This document shows, in pieces, positions 26,401 to 35,806 of a stretch of 64,000 bases of DNA (positions within the stretch are counted from its first letter, which is position 1; every line of letters begins with the position of its first letter). Under the pieces are notes generated by a model, which saw only the letters and a list, made by a program, of their open reading frames with translations, did not search any database and was not told where the DNA came from. The position numbers were made by a program, and so were the translations under genes. This DNA is from Chromera velia (taxonomy: Eukaryota > Sar > Chromeraceae), in assembly GCA_018398765.1 (NCBI GenBank), contig JAHBMJ010005901.1:54096-118095 (forward strand), given 5' to 3'.

Positions 26401-28123
26401 GAGAAACAGAGACACGGACATGCAATCATTGACAGACAAATGCGCATGCATGCTGACCTGAAATCCGTGGCCGTTATCAAACAGCACTTGTTTCCGCTTC
26501 CCCGCCGCAGAGGAAGAAAACTTCAAGGTCAGATAGATTGTGAATCCGTTCGCGAGGCCGTCTCCCCTGCAAGCAATCACAAGGAGACGGTGAAAACTGA
26601 TGCATGGACGAACAGACAGACAAACAGACAGGGGAAAGAGTGCTCCCTACAAACAGTTGCGGGGATACAACACACGTACCGAATTCTGTACTCTCGACAC
26701 TGAATATTTCAGGGCACAGTTTACACTTCCAAGAGACACGAGTACACTCTGACCCCCTCCCAAGGACACGGAGGATGCATGAAACCAGGCAGATAGATCC
26801 CTGAAGCAGCTAGCGGACACACGCACCTGATCAAGGGAGGCATCTTCCCGTGCATTCGAAGAGAGCCACCGTAATGAAAGAGCACGCCCCTTGCAAACGC
26901 CACCCGTCCGCCTTGTGGCTGGAAGAGCGAGAGCTGATCTGTTAGTGTTCCTTCTTCGTTTGGCCAAGTCTCAATGTGATTGAATCCTGTGCGTTTGACG
27001 GAGGTAAAACCAAAAGTGATTTCCTCAAAGGACCCTGCGGGCACTGATGTGATGGATGCGTCAGGAGTCTCTTGACCGTCCGCTTGTCCATTTTGCTGCA
27101 GAAATTCTGCAAAGTATCCTCCAGGTTCCCTTCTCCGTCTCCAGCTGTTCGTGCTGTCCGAGTCCTTCGTGCTCTCCGACTCCCCCTCCACTTTCTCTTT
27201 CTCTCCTTCCTGCTGCAACGATTCTTTTGTTTGACTTCTTCTCTCACTCTCCTTCTCTTCAGAGAAGGAAGAAGCAGCAACAGGGGGTCCGGGAGTTCCG
27301 TGAGTTGGAAGCACATTTGCTTCTTCGTCCTCCCCGTCTTCGTCCTCTTCCTCCAAATCGCTTCTCTCCGTCTCCTCCTCCATCTCCTCCTCTCCCATCT
27401 CAACAAAAGAAGACCCGCCTGATGCTCTCTCCTCCCCCCTCTGGCTGCCGGGCTGAGAGAGGCCCCAGGTCTCCATCAAATTGGGGCCTAGAGTCACAGA
27501 CGCATCGTTGCGAAGCACATACTCACGCATCTGAGCGAACCGCATTGTGGTGCTCATCACCGACTGTCTCTGTTGGTAGGCGGACTCTGACAGCAGTGAG
27601 GATCCTCCCGCTCCGCCCCCCTTCTCTCTCTCGGCCCTGTCACTCCCTGCCCTCCCACTGCTGCCCTCCTCCTGCTTCTGAATAAAACTCGGGGTGGCCC
27701 CCGCTTCAGGCCGGGGAGCAACATCGATGACGCCCCCAGAGGCCTCGGGGGACGGGGGCAGCAGCACGTGCTGGTCAGCTTCGGCACTTGCCCCCTCTCC
27801 CTGTCCATCTCCCTGCTGCTGTGTTCCACTTGAAGTGGTCTGGGCGGGCGGTGTGTCTGCAGAACTCGGGGTCGTTGAGTTGAACAGACTCGCACCTCCT
27901 AGAGCTGTGCGATTGGGGGTTTTGCTCTCGTCTCCTGCCGGTAGGGGGGGCAGGGAGCTGAGTGCTTCCTCCAGAGAGAATACCTCCTCGTGGCCTGGGA
28001 GCGGTACGTTGGATCCCGAAAATGAGGCTACAGACTCGCGTGCTGCATCACGACCGCTTACGTGAGTATGCGCTTGAGTCCTCCGTCGTGTTTTTGCTTT
28101 TCTGTGCGTCTCTTCGCTTCCAC
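3192..28123 (-). CDS. Giant mosaic protein: acidic region, LamG-like region, about 21 sushi (CCP)-like modules
   Basis: I resolve 39 exons with consistent phases, 8,204 coding bases, about 2,733 residues. Exons 5' to 3': 28123-26827, 26566-26458, 26163-25966, 25788-25623, 25299-25207, 24804-24508, 24151-23552, 23307-23116, 22698-22507, 21979-21817, 21421-21279, 20855-20668, 20329-20212, 19763-19578, 19332-19075, 18501-18289, 18093-18045, 17574-17408, 17202-16960, 16515-16279, 15929-15717, 15237-15031, 14695-14662, 14011-13854, 13561-13434, 13068-12957, 12359-12304, 10504-10409, 10036-9907, 9655-9567, 8851-8741, 8073-7995, 7577-7470, 6988-6825, 6239-6078, 5646-5545, 5276-5219, 4822-4626, 4082-3192. 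The first begins in phase 1, so an upstream exon (start codon, perhaps a signal peptide) is missing. Sushi modules bind proteins or glycans outside cells, so a surface or secreted adhesive role is likely but inferred. The 10409 and 6825 exon ends have alternatives. Confidence 0.8.
4259..4605. repeat. Purine-rich intronic microsatellites (GA, GAAA, CAGA)
   Basis: This is the intron before the last exon of the mosaic gene. It holds (GAAA)n runs, a (CAGA)n run at about 4366-4397 and (GA)n runs. In the sense direction of the gene these are pyrimidine tracts. Confidence 0.9.
6432..6486. repeat. Compound (CT)n(GT)n microsatellite
   Basis: About ten CT units pass directly into about sixteen GT units, within the intron between exons 6988-6825 and 6239-6078. 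Unlike most others in the window, this one has the CT-then-GT order on the non-sense strand. Confidence 0.9.
6676..6855 (-). repeat. 36-bp minisatellite, 5 copies, spanning an exon-intron border
   Basis: Five near-identical 36-base units lie in exact tandem. In the sense strand each encodes the 12-residue SSSMTSKSKVCK. Four units contain the donor-like string AAAGGTGTGTAAGT; the last diverges to GTGTGTTG. The exon ending at 6825 probably uses the first. Confidence 0.85.
7936..7985. repeat. (GTGA)n array just inside an intron
   Basis: In sense orientation the donor GTGAGT at 7994 is followed within about 10 bases by about ten GTGA/GAGT units. The array is thus a repeated donor motif. Confidence 0.85.
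9198..9380. repeat. 37-bp tandem repeat, 5 copies
   Basis: Five contiguous copies of a 37-base unit beginning CGCACTAAAGCAATCAAGCA lie in the intron between exons 9655-9567 and 8851-8741. The last copy is two bases short. The unit length is not a multiple of three and a stop appears in the second copy, so it is not coding. Confidence 0.9.
9862..9906. repeat. (GTCA)n array starting at a splice donor
   Basis: The donor of exon 10036-9907 is the first element of a run of GTCA units in the sense direction, with one GCC and one CTC interruption. Confidence 0.85.
10686..12303. repeat. 1.6-kb (CTGT)n array filling an intron
   Basis: The plus strand reads (ACAG)n with interspersed AAAGAAAA, GGCA and TCAG variants; the sense strand is (CTGT)n. 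Higher-order blocks ending in GGCAGACAGAAAGAAAA recur irregularly. The array begins exactly at the donor of exon 12359-12304 (GTCTGTCTG) and ends about 180 bases before the acceptor at 10505. Long stop-free frames on both strands are a by-product of the four-base period. Confidence 0.92.
12461..12655. repeat. Pyrimidine-rich microsatellite block (TTTC, CT, TTCC)
   Basis: (TTTC)n, (CT)n and (TTCC)n runs lie on the plus strand between exons 13068-12957 and 12359-12304. They are opposite in strand polarity to most repeats in this gene. Confidence 0.88.
13963..14256. repeat. 120-bp tandem duplication covering the 5' edge of a sushi exon
   Basis: About 2.4 copies with a period of exactly 120 bases. 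Each carries intron end, TGCAG acceptor and the first part of exon 14011-13854, so acceptors stand at 14251, 14131 and 14011. The frame through two full units is open and adds 40 residues per unit. The copy at 14011 is the one that continues into a complete module. Confidence 0.85.
14951..15015. repeat. (GA)n microsatellite
   Basis: A GA run of about 30 units directly flanks the donor of exon 15237-15031. It is (TC)n in the sense strand. Confidence 0.9.
17343..17377. repeat. (CA)n microsatellite
   Basis: This CA run lies next to a GA-rich run just downstream of the donor of exon 17574-17408. The sense order is (TC)n then (TG)n. Confidence 0.88.
17902..17974. repeat. (CA)n(TA)n microsatellite
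   Basis: A CA run passes into a TA run inside the intron between exons 18093-18045 and 17574-17408. Confidence 0.9.
20390..20455. repeat. Compound (CA)n(GA)n microsatellite
   Basis: A CA run is followed directly by a GA run, in the intron between exons 20855-20668 and 20329-20212. The sense order is (TC)n(TG)n. Confidence 0.9.
21700..21806. repeat. (GAAA)n microsatellite
   Basis: GAAA units with A-rich interruptions follow the GTCAGTCAAG donor of exon 21979-21817. They are (TTTC)n in the sense strand. Confidence 0.9.
22413..22506. repeat. (GTCA)n array starting at a splice donor
   Basis: In sense orientation the donor GTGAGTCAGTCAGTC of exon 22698-22507 runs straight into about 22 GTCA-type units, with two GTGAGTCT interruptions. 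Confidence 0.9.
23022..23104. repeat. (AGAAG)n pentanucleotide repeat
   Basis: About sixteen AGAAG-like units with AGACA variants lie directly inside the donor of exon 23307-23116. Confidence 0.88.
23552..24804 (-). other. Cysteine-rich CGNG motif plus sushi-like modules 1-4
   Basis: The 297-nt exon opens with TTACGNGRLESGEDCDP. This matches the CGxGxxExGExCD signature of short cysteine-rich repeats found beside lectin-like folds in bacterial and protist surface proteins. The first sushi-like module follows in the same exon (CPMFEEYL ... WRRIACQSGFSS ... WEEPSIQC). The next exon, 24151-23552, carries three modules with no introns between them. Each has the four-cysteine pattern C-P ... V/I-x-C-x-x-G-Y/F ... 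V-x-C-x-x-G-x-W ... L-x-C. Both exons start and end in phase 1. Confidence 0.75.
25207..28123 (-). other. N-terminal part of mosaic protein: acidic low-complexity region and LamG/ConA-like region
   Basis: The first visible exon (431 codons) is Ser/Gly/Pro/Glu-rich. It includes a strongly acidic run (Glu/Asp blocks about 27310-27400) and ends in a beta-rich segment (SFEEITFGFTSVKRTGF, then RVAFARGVLFHYGG). The next exons add GFTIYLTLKFSS, then VLFDNGHGFQ, then YFAETCFGHVQSFVFSG, then HCFDG. This order (strand, FDNG-like turn, Cys-x-Gly, CFDG-like end) resembles laminin-G/concanavalin A-like folds. The match is by pattern only, so the domain name is tentative. The junctions are phases 2, 0, 0 and 1. 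The last exon of the block ends in phase 1, which matches the phase-1 start of the cysteine-rich exon that follows. Confidence 0.5.
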
Positions 28124-29414
28124 CTACAGACAGGAAGATAGATAGATACATAGATGACTGTTAATAGATTGAGAGAGAGAGAGAGAGAAGGCGCAAGCTT
28201 AGAAACACTTAGTTGGCTGCACTTCAGCCCCCCTCCACCGTACTGTGTCTGTTTTCGTTGCCCTGCCTCTCCTTCTATGGTTCTCGCGGCCTCTCTGTCA
28301 GTTTGCACAATTCAAATAAGAGGGGGAAAAGATCATCCAGTCTGTCTGCTTGTCCGTGGGTCACTGTCCAAGCTAGCATGTTTCTTTTCCTTTCGGAAAA
28401 GCTGTGCGTTCTTCCAATGAGGCTGGAGTGTGAGTTGAGGGGGGGAACGTCGAGTGCTTCTTTGTCATTCAATTTTTTTGTGAGTGCCGCTACATGAAGA
28501 GGAAATCTCATCAGCGTCTGGGAGCAAACAGCGAGACAAAAAGAAACTTGTGGGGGAGGGAGGGAGACTTCACTGACTCTTCTGCCCCAACAGAATCGAC
28601 TCCTCGACCCCCGATACACCCTGCGTGCATGCATGAGCAGATACACGCAAAGTTTTGGGCACAACAGTCTGTCTGCATACGCACCTTGCCTCGGGCATAC
28701 ATACACCATGTGGTACAATGCGGCGTGTTATACCCATGTCAGTTACTTAGATGTTAAGTGCGCAGAAAACGCGTGACCTAGACGGACAAAAGAAGAGCAT
28801 CCCAAGAGCCCGGTGAACGGACTTCAATACATACATATATATCTAGGGTTGCCACGGACGGGGGAAGGCCATGTCTTTGCATTAGAACGGGGGAAAGAAA
28901 CCGAGGAAGCTGACCTTATTTTGACAAAGTAAACAAATGGCCACCAACAAAATTGAAGGGAATCGTCCGAGGCCGGAAGCGAGGCGCGGCTGCCTCTGCA
29001 TGTTTTTGAACGATCTTTCTTTCGTGTGCCACCAGCCGCCAGACCAATGATTGAATGGCGCTTTGTGAAACTGGATGTGATACAGCGGTTGTCTCGATGC
29101 CTCCCTCAGCCTTGGGCACACTTTGTGAGAAGAGACACGTTGAAACTTGTCTACGAGATCAGGTGAGCAACGCAAGTTTGGGAAGCCTTGGTCATCTACT
29201 ACGATGTGCTTTGCAGCGTGGAACCACAGCACTGCAGGTAACTGAAAGGCATCCAGACAGTGGTATTGCTGGTATATTCAGGCGCAAAATAGCGCGCTCA
29301 AAGTGCTCAATTGGTTTGACGTTTGAGAGTTATATTCAAATAGAATTTCCTCCACACATTGTGCGAGACTGTATCGCCTTAATTTAATTATACACGTACG
29401 TATACGGCTGATCG

Positions 29415-29500
29415 CGAGCATGCATGCATGCACCAACATTTTCGCATATTACGCGCGAAAAAAAAGGCGCCGCTACATGGGGCGCGCGCATTGCGCCCCA
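29415..29500 (-). promoter_or_regulatory. GCATGC cluster and GCGCGC palindrome upstream of the mosaic gene
   Basis: Overlapping GCATGC words are followed by GCGCCGC and GGCGCGCGCATTGCGCC. The same two-part signature stands upstream of other start codons in the window. Function is inferred. Confidence 0.3.
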
Positions 29501-29858
29501 AAAAACTGCATGGGAGTGTCATGGAGGCCACTGAAAAATGCGCATCATCGTTCAACCCAAACGATCACGTCACATTATGTTTTATGTAATAATCTTTTTT
29601 TTTACACAATGGGAATTTATGGTGGGTCCATTGTCATACATATGGTCTCAATCTCTAGTCAGCGCTGCATTGTGATTATCCAGTCTTGGCTCGGATATTC
29701 TTCATAGAAGAATGACATAAAGCGGACTTGATCAGCTTATATAAATATTTATAGGTCAATACTAATCAATACGGTCCCAAAAAGATAAATTCTACAGGAA
29801 CCAACTTAAAAACTTAGTCATCTAAAAGAATGTTTTATCATCTTTGTACTTAGCAAAA

Positions 29859-30057
29859 GTTGAAGTACAGGTAGCCGTCGGGGTACCGTGCCACGCATTG
29901 GGCCGCGGGCTTAGCCAGGCTTGTGTCACGTACGCGTGTTGCGCGCATGCAGCGAATAATCGCCGCATGCGCGCAACACGCATACGTAACACAAGCTTAG
30001 CCAAGCCTGCGGCCCAATGCGTGGCACGGTACCCCGACGGCTACCTGTACTTCAACT
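29859..30057. mobile_element. Foldback (long inverted repeat) element, 199 bp
   Basis: Two arms of about 95 bases are nearly perfect reverse complements, with a centre near 29957. Both start or end with GTTGAAGTACAGGTAGCCGT or its complement. The element is flanked by GCAAAA on both sides (29853-29858 and 30058-30063), a possible 6-bp target duplication. It carries no transposase. It is GC-rich inside AT-rich DNA. Confidence 0.7.
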
Positions 30058-30525
30058 GCAAAACTGTAAGTTTGACGTCTTATTACACCATCCACTAAAC
30101 ACACATTAGTTACAAAACTGTATCAGCTTCTTGTTAAAAAGACTTGTTTTATAGCTATTAATCTGTATATTGATTTTCCCCCTAAGTTTAGTTAACGATC
30201 TCAAATCACTTAAAACAACATAACTATGAAAATAAAGAAAAAGATGAAATTATAATAATAGAAACACGCTAGTGCTCACTGCTCTTTATTAACTTGTTAA
30301 ATAGAAATGTAACTTGAATATCTGAGTTATGTCTCCAACTCATATTAGATTTAGCCATAAATTTAGCAAATTGTAAGACAAGTTCGTGTATTATTATGTT
30401 CTCAATTGTTTCTAAAACCGGCCTACATAAGTAGTGAGCGGTAGTCAGCAAAGTGTTTTAAACAACGAATTTTGGTCTGTTTTGGCTGAAATTTACCAAT
30501 TAAATTTACTAATAGGCCTGACATC

Positions 30526-30794
30526 TAGGCGTGATCCCAATATATTTATTTACATTAAAGTGACGATGATTTCACTTTAAATAAATAATTTAAAACATTA
30601 AAACACTTATAGAAGAAAAGTTGGAACTAGAACTGAAAGAAAACATCACTTTTCTAGCGTTCTTTGCAGGGTAGTTTTTAAGTGTTTAAAGGGAAAATCT
30701 AGGGGAAAATTTTAAAGTTTACAGTTAAAGTGGGGGTGTCATCACTTTATTTAAAAATTTAAAACTATTGGGATCACCTAGGGGATCACGCCTA
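30526..30794. mobile_element. MITE-like element with terminal inverted repeats and 10-bp target duplication
   Basis: The 269-bp AT-rich insert begins TAGGCGTGATCCC and ends with its exact complement. The inner arms also match (CCAATA, then the AAAGTG region), with a 12-base GATCCC duplication in the right arm. Perfect 10-base direct repeats GCCTGACATC flank it at 30516-30525 and 30795-30804. There is no coding capacity. The long 9-10 bp duplication points to a Mutator-like family; that assignment is inferred. Confidence 0.85.
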
Positions 30795-32517
30795 GCCTGA
30801 CATCCCCAAAAGATACCAAAAGAGTGGAACCCCCTAGGGATACATTATGGATAGTACACTGGATACTGATCAGCTCTCTCCTCAGCAATGAGACTCTCAG
30901 GCTGATACACTGCGATATCTCCACTGGAATCGCGTCAGGCGGCCTCACATACAGGTAATCTCGGTAGCCAACGCTAGAGCGGACGACGCTGCGGCCTGAT
31001 CGTATCTGAAGAGTCAGTGAAGACGGTCACGAAGAACTTACTTTCTTTCCCCGCCCCCCCGTTGTTTCTTTCTTTCTTTTTTTTTTCTTCATTTATCTGT
31101 TTGTTTCTCTTTTCTTTTGTGCCTCACGTCCTTTTTTCCATCTTTCCTTCTCTCCCTGCTTTCCCTCCTTCCTTCCTTCCTTCCCTCCCTCCGTCCCTTC
31201 GTTCGTCCGTCATTTCATTCTTTCTTTCTGGATTTTGTTTTTTCTTTCTTTCTTTCGGCCGGCCGTTCGTTTTGTCCTTCTTTCTTGCTTGCTTTCGTTC
31301 TTGAGTTCCATTTTCAATGTCACTCCTCTCTTGAATTTCCTTCTGACGATTTTTCTTTTTTCTTTCTTTCTTTCTTCCTTTCTTTCTTTCTTTCTTTCTT
31401 TCGGCCGTTCTTTTTTTCCTTCTTTCTTGCTTGCTTGCTTGCTTGCGTTCTCGAGTTCCATTTTCAATGTCAGTCCTCTCTTTGACTTCCTTCCACAACG
31501 GCGACCCTTCTCACGTCCATGGCTTCAGTCAAGGCATCAGTCGTCCTTCCAACAAGTCCGTCGGTATCTCGTCCAGTGGTCTGTCTATTCAGTCAACGCT
31601 CTCTCTCAGGCGGTAGCACAAAGTCCACAGAGAGGAGACTCACCTGCCCCCCACGTCTCCCGAAAATCCTTTCACCCAGGCGAAAACCAAAACGACGCAG
31701 AAACGGCGCTTCCTTCTCGAGGCCAGGTGCGGCAACAGAATCAGCCTGTGCGGACGACTGCGCGGTCTCTTCGCTTCCAGAAGAGAGTGGCGGCGGCGAT
31801 AACCGCACAAGCGTCTTGCGGACTGCCTCGGAGTCTTTGGAAAGCTGCACGCGAAGCAGACCATCAGACGCTACAGGATGCGACCGCCCTTGAGATGATG
31901 ACCGTTGGGGAGGATAAGCAACGTCGTCCCCGGCCAGACTGCGCCAGTCACACACCCACTCATCCTCACCCTCATCTTCGTCGTCCTCGTCCGATGACCC
32001 TTCCCCGACTTTTCTTCTTCTTCTTCTTCCTCTTCTCCCGGGGGGGCTCCAGGCCTCCGAGGGCAGAGCAGCACGAACACCTCGGTGAGGCTCCACATCC
32101 AACACACGCACTACATCCTGCATTCATGCATGCATGCTTGCGTGTCCGTTGAAAGTCAACAAGCACGCAAACAGCAGAAGGCCTCGTCAGCTCTAAGGGA
32201 CGGAGAGCTGTTCCCCTATTCGAACAAACTCAACTAACAAGGATACATTCTTTCTGCGTACTTGATTGCACTTGATCTAACGACAGCCGCCTGAGACAGA
32301 CCGGGGCGGACGCAGGGGAAGAAGCAACGTGAGAGAGCTGGATGGAAGAGAGGAGGAAGAGTCAGTCTACTTGGAAGGAAATGTTGCGAAGACACGAGAG
32401 AGAGTTTTGCGGAATCAAAAGAGGGACATAAAAATCGAGATGCCAACTTGATGCATATTATCGGAAGACACTTGAAAACACACATAGACGCACGCACGCA
32501 GACACACCAACACACAC

Positions 32518-32570
<53 letters not shown>

Positions 32571-32641
32571 AAGAGAAAGAAAGAAAGAAAGAAAGACAAA
32601 AGAAAGAAAGAAAGACAAAAGAAAGAAAGAAAGAAAGACAA

Positions 32642-32681
<40 letters not shown>

Positions 32682-33110
32682 GAGGCGCCCGCACGTAGGA
32701 AAGACTCACAGCACGATGACGCATTATAAACAAAGAGGGAGGAATGCAAACTGACCAGAGCTGCACACGCTGTAGGAAAGACAGACCGCAATGCCCCCAT
32801 CTGATTGTTGCTCCAACTGCCCCCTTCACCCGAATCCTCTCCCCTCTCTTTGTCTGAAAAAAAATTCAGACCGAAATTCTCCTCCAAGAGCCGGCTTCCC
32901 ACTTCTCCCGTTTCGACATCCTGTGGGAGATGCGAATTTGCCTCTCCACTCGCACAATCCATATCCTCCACATTCTTCCAATTTTTGCATTCGCTGCCAA
33001 AGAATCCCCCTTTTCGCGACATGCCATTGTGCGATTGCAAGAGCAGAAGTGCAGAGAGTGAGCTCACGAGTGCTGCATACTCTCACGGACACGAGCACGG
33101 CCACACACAC

Positions 33111-33158
<48 letters not shown>

Positions 33159-34319
33159 GTTCACATATACATACGCGTACACATATACATACAGGGACGC
33201 ACGTACTCACACAGATTTACAACACAGACAAGTGGAAAACCGAGAGTGAGACCTGCATGACCGAAGATGGGAAGCGAGACAGAATGAGAGAGGCAAGGAC
33301 GTCAGCGCAGACCCTTCCCCTCAACACACCATGCACGATTGCATGAGAGAGAACGTTGGAATCGAATGGACGGGCGCTGGCCGGGCAGAGAACTCTTCTT
33401 TCCCGCCGCTACCACTTCAACCGGAAGACAGAGAGATAAATGGAGAAAATGACAGAAAGAAATATGCGTCACATTTCCCCCCCACCTACCCATCCACCCA
33501 CCCGCAGCATTCCCGTTTGCAATCAGATCCGTCCGTTCTCGCGTTCTCGTCCGCTTCCTTGCCAAGCCCAGGAGAGCGACGCTGATGAGCCTCTGAAGAT
33601 GGTCCACTGCAGGAAGGAAGTCAGGAGACCCAGTGTCCGGACTGCCTCCAGGGATCTGCCCTGGAGAAGAAGAAGAGGAAACGGCAACCTCAGAGGGCGG
33701 AATCGACGGAAGGGATGGCACAAAGAGGGAGAGAGTGTGGGAGACGGCAACGACAACTTGAGACAAAGTCCTCAAATCAGGTCCCCCAACATTGCCGTTC
33801 AAGATCAAGGGAGGGGACTCTCTCCTGTGATTTCCTCTTCTTGCACATAGCCTCCCTGCAGCACTTCGTTGTCCCTCCAACGCACTAATCTGCACCAACA
33901 GACAGACGGGAGTCGCTATTTCTGTTTCATCAGAATGAAGCAATTTCAGTTTTTCTGCAGCGCGAGCTCACATCCATTCGCCGTGGCTCCATTCTTGAAA
34001 GTTGACTTGTTCCAGTAGTACAGGTGCCTTCCTACATGTAGCCGCTCTCCAACAAAAAGGGCCCAAGAGCACATGGTAACAGTTGACAAAATCAGGCAAC
34101 AGAAACCAGAGTTGTCAGAATTGCCAAGACCGCGAAATGAAGAAAACAGTGAGACCGGCGGTGCAAAGGATTTGTACCTCTCGACCAGAACCCTTAGGAA
34201 CCGCAGAGAAAGTTTGGCAGTCACACATTGTTTTGTCCCAAAATAATCGTTTCCCCGAATATGAACACACACACACACATACGCACAGACACATACGCAC
34301 GCACACACACCCAGACACG

Positions 34320-34395
<76 letters not shown>

Positions 34396-35686
34396 ACAAA
34401 GACACTTGGAAGAAATAGCACAGGGAGGAAAGAAACGATCGATCAGGGATTTGCGAATCTCAAAGCCCACCAGGCAGCTGCCGCTCTCACGAAGAAGGTC
34501 CCAGACGAAAGAAGAAGATCTCTCCCCTCCTCCTTCCACCTCTCCCAGCAGAACTTGTGGAGGCCAGTGCCAGCAGGAGGGAGCCAGGAAAGCCAGGCAG
34601 TCCAAAGCGCGAGTTACATTCTCAAGTTCTAACTGCACTCCAGGCACCCCTGCTCTCTTTTCATCAACAACCAGTGGCATCCTTCCAAAGACGCTCTGCA
34701 GTCCCCGGCAGATTTCCAGCAGAAGTCTTGAACCTTCCCCTGGGTGTCTCAGGACACGCAAAGCTTGGAGAACCGACAGCTGTTGATGGATAGAAAGTTT
34801 ATTGTTAATCTTTTCAGCAGAAGAGACCGAGGAAGGTGACCGTCGACTTCCTTCTTCCTTGGAGAATGCAGAATTCGGCCAGTCGGGACCACACGAGCCC
34901 TCCAGCGAGGAAACTGCCCTCTCGAGCACTCCCGAGTGCACTCTTCCCACTTTGGCAAACGACAGCTGCACGAGCCAGAGCAGAGCAGAGCAGAGCAGAG
35001 AAGTGCAGAGCGGAACAAATTGGTTCAAGAAGGACGACAGAGAAGAACGAACGACCGAACATCGACCAGGATGGGGTGACTCACGGAGAGGCACAAAGAG
35101 GGACTCCCACGCCCTACAGACTGTTGGAGGGATACGCAAAGAGAAGAATGGAGGAAGAAGGAAAAGAAATACAGACAGGCACACAGCAAGGCAGGCACTG
35201 CGCATCGAAAAACAAGTAGCTTTGCAACAAGATGTAGTAGGGAAGCAAGGAAAGAAGCCACAAAGGTACTGGCCAGCGTCGTGCGCGCACATCATTTCTT
35301 TCTGCGTTTGAACTTTGACCTCTGTCTGCCGTCGGCATATGTTGACATGCAAAAGCGCAGAAGACAGAAAGAAAAATTAACCCAACACCGTATCGATCGA
35401 CCGTATCAGCTCAGGGCAAAAGCAAGGAGAGATCAGAAACGGAAAACGGATGATACAATTTTCTTTCCCAAAGCAACCAAAGGCAAAGAAAGGAACACAC
35501 CAGAATCTCGCGCCATTCCTGAATCCCAAGCCGGCCGCCTCGATCTATTCCAAGTCCCTCGGTCTGAGACTCTTCCCTCAGAACCATCTGATTGTGCGAA
35601 CATGAACAGAGTACTCATGCACGCACGCACACATACATACACACACGCACACGCACACGCACACACACACGCACAGACAGACAGAC

Positions 35687-35741
<55 letters not shown>

Positions 35742-35765
35742 TACTCACATACACGCGCACACTCA

Positions 35766-35806
<41 letters not shown>

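Larger units (their letters stand above)
28124..30777. other. Upstream region of mosaic gene and intergenic spacer
   Basis: From 28124 to about 28740 the sequence resembles an intron plus upstream exon territory, but I could not place the first coding exon. TGCATGCATG at about 28624 and GCATGCATGCATGCACC at about 29419, plus a GC-rich palindrome near 29480, mark a likely promoter zone. From about 29560 the segment is AT-rich and holds a foldback element and a terminal-inverted-repeat element. A 116-codon minus ORF at 28882-29232 has no recognisable domain or splice support. Confidence 0.6.

Noticed and set aside
28882-29232. A 116-codon minus ORF considered as a transposase remnant or first exon of the mosaic gene
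   Set aside because: No catalytic motif, no signal peptide at its start, and no donor with the phase needed to join 28123.
31644-32300. An extra HPR exon near 32240-32285 ([14 protein letters not shown])
   Set aside because: It has an acceptor-like CAG but no donor of the right phase; joining 32756 directly to 32117 keeps the frame.
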